Positions 33,499-37,003 of a stretch of DNA of 37,003 nucleotides are shown one piece after another. The notes beneath the pieces are model-generated. The model worked only from the letters and a program-made list of their open reading frames with translations. It made no database searches and was not told the DNA's origin. The stretch comes from Actinophytocola sp. Lineage in GTDB: Bacteria; Actinomycetota; Actinomycetes; Mycobacteriales; Pseudonocardiaceae. Position numbers and translations under genes: made by a program. The stretch is from positions 1 to 37,003 of the forward strand of contig WHTY01000046.1 of the NCBI GenBank assembly GCA_009377475.1, given 5' to 3'. Every line of letters starts with the position of its first letter. Position 1 is the first letter of the stretch.

Positions 33499-35358
33499 GT
33501 GTTGATCCGGCAGCGCATGGCCCGAACGGCGACGATCACACTGGCCGCAGCAGTGGTGATCGGCGGCAGCGTGACAGCGGCAGCCGCGGAAGAAGCGGCG
33601 ACGATCGCCGACATCCAGGGCACCTCGTGGCTCTCGCCGCACGCTGGCGAGTCCGTCTCCGATGTGACCGGCGTGGTGACCGCGATCAAGCGGTTCGGCT
33701 CCGCGCGCGGGTTCTGGTTCCAGGACCCAGACGGCGACGACGACCCGCGCACCAGCGAGGGGCTGTTCGTGTTCACCGGCGCGACCGCACCGGACGTCTC
33801 ACCTGGCGACGCCGTCCGCGTCGATGGCAGGGTGAAAGAGTATTACCCGACCAACCCGTCCGACTCGCCGTTCCTGTCCACAACGGAACTCATCAATGCA
33901 CAGTGGACGGTGATCTCGTCCGGTAACCCGTTGCCGGACGCCGAACTGCTGAAACCGGACACCTTGTCCGATGTGCTCATCGCCCAACCCGGCGGCAACA
34001 TCGAACCGTCCACTCTGGAGCCGGAAAGCTACGCGCTCGACTTCTGGGAGTCGCGGGAGGGCATGCGGACGGCGGTGGACAGCCCACGCATCGTCGCGCC
34101 GAGTACGCCCTACAACGAGCTGTACGTGACGACGAAACCCGAGCAGTACCCTTCGCCGCGCGACGGCACCGTCTACACCGGATACGACAACGACAACACC
34201 GGCGTGCTCAAGATCGAGTCGCTGATCCCGTTCCGCGAGCGGCCGTTCCCCGACGCCGACACCGGCGACACGCTGTGCGGCACGACGTCCGGCGTCGTCG
34301 AGTACGACCAGTACGGCGGCTACACCCTGCAGGCGACCGAGCTCGGCCGCGTCGTGGACGGCGGCCTGACGCGGGAGACCACCCGCGCGCAGGGGCCGAA
34401 CGAGCTGTCGGTGGCCAGCTACAACGTGGAGAACCTGTCGGGTGTGGATAAGCAAGCCCGCTTCGACGCGCTGGCCAAGGGGCTTGTGGACAACCTCCGG
34501 TCGCCGGACATCGTGTCGCTTGCCGAGATCCAGGACAACAACGGCCCTGCGGACACCGACGATGGCGTTGTCGCCGCCGACACGACGTTGCGGCGGTTTA
34601 CCGACGCCATCGCCGACGCGGGCGGGCCGCGCTACCAGTGGCGACAGATCGACCCGCTGGAAGGCGAGGACGGCGGGCAGCCGGGCGGCAACATCCGCGT
34701 CGGGTTCCTGTTCGACCCGCAGCGGGTGTCGTTCGTGGATCGCGACGGGGGCGACGCCACCACCGCCGTCGAGGTGACGTCGGATGGCGGCGAGCCAGCG
34801 CTGTCGATCTCACCCGGCCGCATCACGCCGAACGACGACGCCTTCGCGGGCAGCCGCAAGCCGCTGGCGGGCGAGTTCACCTTCCGGGGCAGGACGATGT
34901 TCGTCGTCGCGACCCACTTCAGCTCGAAGTTCGGCGACCAGCCGGTGCACGGCCGATTCCAGCCGCCCGCGCGGGTCTCCGAGCAGGAGCGCATCCCGCA
35001 GGCGGAGCAAGTGCGGGCTTTTGTCGACGACGTCCTCGCCGTCAACGAGCACGCCAACGTCGTCGTCGCGGGCGACATCAACGACTTCCAGTTCTCCCCG
35101 ACCATCGACACGCTGACCGAAGGCGGCGCGCTGCGGACGTTGGTCGACGAGCTGCCCGCCGGGGACCAGTACACCTACGTCTACGAGGGCCGCTCGCAGG
35201 TGCTGGACCACATCCTCGTCTCGTCCGCGCTGGACGCCGCCGACATCGACGCCGTGCACATCAACGCGGAGTTCCAGGACCAGGTCAGCGACCACGACCC
35301 GTTGATCACCCGGCTGCGTCCGGCGGGCGGGACGTCGGCGGGGCATCGGGCCGGGTAG
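33499..35358 (+). CDS. Secreted endonuclease/exonuclease/phosphatase family protein
   Basis: A 619-residue exported enzyme. Residues 1-30 form a signal peptide (ARTATITLAAAVVIGG... AAAAEE). Residues about 35-130 are an OB-fold-like domain (SVSDVTGVVTAIKRFGSARGFWFQDPDGDDDPRTSEGLFVF) seen in secreted nucleases of the NucH/ExeM type. From about 305 is the DNase I-like catalytic domain: SVASYNVENL, LAEIQDNNG (metal Glu), VATHFSSKFG, VAGDINDF, and SDHDPLITRL with the catalytic Asp-His. It should cleave extracellular DNA for phosphate or nutrient scavenging. GTG 33499 is the start. The gene ends 16 bp before the convergent MOSC gene. Confidence 0.9.
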   Translation: MLIRQRMARTATITLAAAVVIGGSVTAAAAEEAATIADIQGTSWLSPHAGESVSDVTGVVTAIKRFGSARGFWFQDPDGDDDPRTSEGLFVFTGATAPDVSPGDAVRVDGRVKEYYPTNPSDSPFLSTTELINAQWTVISSGNPLPDAELLKPDTLSDVLIAQPGGNIEPSTLEPESYALDFWESREGMRTAVDSPRIVAPSTPYNELYVTTKPEQYPSPRDGTVYTGYDNDNTGVLKIESLIPFRERPFPDADTGDTLCGTTSGVVEYDQYGGYTLQATELGRVVDGGLTRETTRAQGPNELSVASYNVENLSGVDKQARFDALAKGLVDNLRSPDIVSLAEIQDNNGPADTDDGVVAADTTLRRFTDAIADAGGPRYQWRQIDPLEGEDGGQPGGNIRVGFLFDPQRVSFVDRDGGDATTAVEVTSDGGEPALSISPGRITPNDDAFAGSRKPLAGEFTFRGRTMFVVATHFSSKFGDQPVHGRFQPPARVSEQERIPQAEQVRAFVDDVLAVNEHANVVVAGDINDFQFSPTIDTLTEGGALRTLVDELPAGDQYTYVYEGRSQVLDHILVSSALDAADIDAVHINAEFQDQVSDHDPLITRLRPAGGTSAGHRAG

Positions 35359-35373
35359 CGGTAACGCGGCGGG

Positions 35374-35931
35374 TTAGTCGTCGGACACCTTGGTGACCTT
35401 GTCGCCGGGGCGCACGACGCCCGGCGTGACGACCTTGGCGTTCAGCCCGCGCAGCCGCAGGTCACGGCGGTGCGGCGAGTTGACGAACCGCAGCGCGTCC
35501 AGGCCGAAGCGGTCGGAGAACTTGGCGCAGCCCCGGTGCGGCTGCTCGGTGACCTCGATGACCGCGGTGCCCAGCGCGAGCCGGGTGCCCGGCGGCAGGT
35601 TCGCTTCGGTGATGTCCAGGTCGAGGTAGAGCTGGTCGCCCGCGAGCGCCCTGCGGTCGGGGTCGCCCGCGATGTAGGAGATGACGCGGGCGTTCATGAC
35701 GTTGAGCTGCATGTCCGGGTGCGACGAGCCGTCCTCGGTGCGTTTGCTGCCGCGCTCGATCCATGTGTCGCCGACGAGGCCGACAGACGGATGCAGCTCC
35801 CCCTCGACGCGGACTTCGCGCTGGTCAACGGCTGGCCTGCGCACCACGAGCTCGACGGTGCCCACGTCGCGCGGCGCGTCGAGGAAGTAGTCGAGCTTGG
35901 CCTCCAGGTCCGCCATGCTGCGTTGCGTCAT
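35374..35931 (-). CDS. MOSC domain protein
   Basis: A 185-residue MOSC (molybdenum cofactor sulfurase C-terminal) protein. HPSVGLVGDTWIERGSKR, MNARVISYIAG, LDLDITEANLPPGTRLALGTAVIEVTEQPHRGCAKFSDRFG carry the family pattern, with the conserved Cys in GCAKFS as the likely sulphur or molybdenum contact. Stand-alone MOSC proteins handle activated sulphur or reduce N-hydroxylated compounds; the true substrate is unknown. The start is ATG 35931 or 35916. It is divergent from another MOSC gene with 96 bp between. Confidence 0.87.
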   Translation of the reverse strand: MTQRSMADLEAKLDYFLDAPRDVGTVELVVRRPAVDQREVRVEGELHPSVGLVGDTWIERGSKRTEDGSSHPDMQLNVMNARVISYIAGDPDRRALAGDQLYLDLDITEANLPPGTRLALGTAVIEVTEQPHRGCAKFSDRFGLDALRFVNSPHRRDLRLRGLNAKVVTPGVVRPGDKVTKVSDD

Positions 35932-36027
35932 GCTTCGCAGTCTGTCCCGCCGGCTATGTGCCGCGCTACGGAATTCCGCCGGCGTGGGCAGGGTCGCGTT
36001 CCGCGCGGGATTGGATAACGTCGTGTT

Positions 36028-36867
36028 GTGACGACTTCCCGCGCCACCGTGCGTTCCCTGCGCTACTACCCGATCAAGGCGTGCGGCGGCGTGACGGCGG
36101 ATCGCGCGGCGGTGACCGAAGCCGGGTTGGCGCACGACCGCACGTTCACGGTGGTCGACGTCGACGGCGTGTGCCTCACCCAGCGGGAACACCGCACGAT
36201 GGCGGCCATCCGGGTGGCCATCTCCGACGACCAGCTCACCGTCCGTCACCCAGCGGCGGGGTCGCTCACGTTCGCTGTTCGGCGGGAGGGCACGCACATT
36301 CCGGTGACGGTGTTCAAGCACGTCGGCCACGGCATCGACCAGGGCGACGAGGCCGCCGAGTGGTTCGCCACCGTGCTCGGCGAGCCGTGCCGGTTGGCCC
36401 GCGTTCCGCGCGACCACCGGCGGCAGACCAGCGGGCTCCACGTGGGCACCGCCGGGTTCGCCGATGGGCACGCGGTCACCGTTGCCTCGCTCGCGTCGTT
36501 GGACGAGCTGACCGCGCGCATCCTGGAGCGCGGCGGCGAGCCCGTGCCGATGGACCGGTTCCGCGTCAACGTCGTCCTCGACGGCTGGACCCGGTCGCAC
36601 GCCGAGGACGACGTCCGCAGCATGTCGATCGGCACCGCCGGGTTCGGCTACGCGAAGCGGGACATCCGCTGCCAGGTGACCACGATCGACCAGGACAGGG
36701 GCGAGAAGGCGGGCCCGGAGCCGCTACGCACGCTGGCGACGTACCGCCGCGACACGGACGGCGGTGTCGCGTTCGCGATGAAGGCGGCGGTGACGCGACC
36801 GGGCGAGATCGCCGTCGGCGACACGGTGGCCGTCCACGAGTGGGCGAGTGGGGAGTCGGCGCGCTAG
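36028..36867 (+). CDS. MOSC N-terminal beta-barrel / mARC-YcbX-like protein
   Basis: A 279-residue protein with the MOSC_N domain first (VRSLRYYPIKACGGVTADRAAVTEAGLAHDRTF) and a MOSC domain after it. FRVNVVLDG and DIRCQVTTIDQDRGEKAGPEPLRTLATYRR carry the Cys that binds the molybdenum cofactor in mARC and YcbX relatives. Such enzymes reduce N-hydroxylated substrates. The YcbX 2Fe-2S ferredoxin domain is absent, so it needs an external electron donor. GTG 36028 is the start. Its TAG overlaps a possible convergent stop (CTAG at 36864-36867). Confidence 0.9.
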   Translation: MTTSRATVRSLRYYPIKACGGVTADRAAVTEAGLAHDRTFTVVDVDGVCLTQREHRTMAAIRVAISDDQLTVRHPAAGSLTFAVRREGTHIPVTVFKHVGHGIDQGDEAAEWFATVLGEPCRLARVPRDHRRQTSGLHVGTAGFADGHAVTVASLASLDELTARILERGGEPVPMDRFRVNVVLDGWTRSHAEDDVRSMSIGTAGFGYAKRDIRCQVTTIDQDRGEKAGPEPLRTLATYRRDTDGGVAFAMKAAVTRPGEIAVGDTVAVHEWASGESAR

Positions 36868-37003
36868 ACGTCCCTCGCGTGGGCCACCGGGAAGTCCGCC
36901 AGCGCGCTGTAGACGTCCCGCGCTGCCGGCGGCCAGGCGCGGGCCAGGCGCGAGGCAGGCGCGGCCAGGCGCGAGGTGGCCGGGCGCCGGGGCGCGCTAG
37001 AAG
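36864..37003 (-). CDS. Possible 3' end of a convergent gene, cut by window edge
   Basis: On the minus strand one frame is open from the right edge to a TAG at 36866-36864, ending with ARDVYSALADFPVAHARDV. Its stop and that of the MOSC gene share the palindrome CTAG, a common arrangement for convergent genes. Against it, the region contains 11-bp tandem repeats that shift frame, and no family is recognisable in 45 residues. Confidence 0.28.
   Translation of the reverse strand, partial: SSAPRRPATSRLAAPASRLARAWPPAARDVYSALADFPVAHARDV
36931..36973. repeat. Tandem 11-bp GC-rich repeat
   Basis: GGCCAGGCGCG occurs at 36931-36941 and 36942-36952, followed by a variant (AGGCAGGCGCG, 36953-36963) and a shortened copy (GCCAGGCGCG, 36964-36973). 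A unit of 11 is not a multiple of three, so length changes here would frameshift any gene reading through. Confidence 0.65.

Overview
The window is high-GC actinobacterial chromosome, most likely from the family Pseudonocardiaceae (Amycolatopsis, Saccharopolyspora and relatives). The signs are heavy G/C bias at third codon positions, GTG starts and 1-4 nt start/stop overlaps, apparently leaderless promoters, and actinobacterial families: a DUF574 methyltransferase, a TadA-associated protein, an Rv2466c-like CPxC oxidoreductase, and a mymA/sadH/lipR-like operon. I see no transposase, integrase or conventional CRISPR array. The genus is inferred from gene style only.

Positions 1-5069 hold a tightly overlapped minus-strand operon resembling the mycobacterial mymA locus: LipR-like hydrolase, SadH-like short-chain dehydrogenase, ferritin-like diiron protein, a degenerate half Baeyer-Villiger monooxygenase, and a full BVMO that runs off the left edge. 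A divergent TetR regulator faces it. Positions 5208-8589 (minus) carry a membrane GGDEF diguanylate cyclase, an MFS exporter and a TetR regulator.

The outstanding feature is at 8697-9120 on the plus strand, divergent from the GGDEF gene. Six separate six-codon ORFs, each with its own purine-rich ribosome binding site, all encode exactly Met-Arg-Ser-Arg-Asp-Asn. All differences inside the coding codons are synonymous (CGT/CGC at codon 2; CGT/CGC/AGG at codon 4), all three stop codons occur, and the 47-73 nt spacers are unrelated. A perfect 9-bp hairpin follows the last unit. This looks like a multicopy hexapeptide operon.

Positions 9294-17039 carry a haloacid dehalogenase overlapping an N-terminally shortened DUF457-type membrane protein, a DUF574 methyltransferase, a 20-bp-stem terminator, Tex (minus), an enoyl-CoA hydratase, a TetR regulator and an alpha/beta-hydrolase-OsmC fusion. 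A gene-poor stretch with small repeats follows. Positions 17491-20024 (minus) hold a DsbA-fold oxidoreductase, a zinc alcohol dehydrogenase and a NUDIX hydrolase. Positions 20214-21244 hold an intact AbiEi-type antitoxin with two inverted-repeat operators, followed by an AbiEii toxin gene that has lost its catalytic middle. Next come tRNA-Ser(CGA), tadA with its partner gene, tyrA, and an AraC-type sensor domain lacking its HTH.

Positions 24510-37003 contain an SRPBCC protein, a GbsR/MarR regulator facing an ABC-2 exporter (ATPase plus two large permeases) across a perfect palindrome, ilvD, long hairpin terminators, a divergent pair of secreted proteins (LVIVD-type and an endonuclease/exonuclease/phosphatase enzyme), and two MOSC proteins. 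A possible gene end lies at the right edge.
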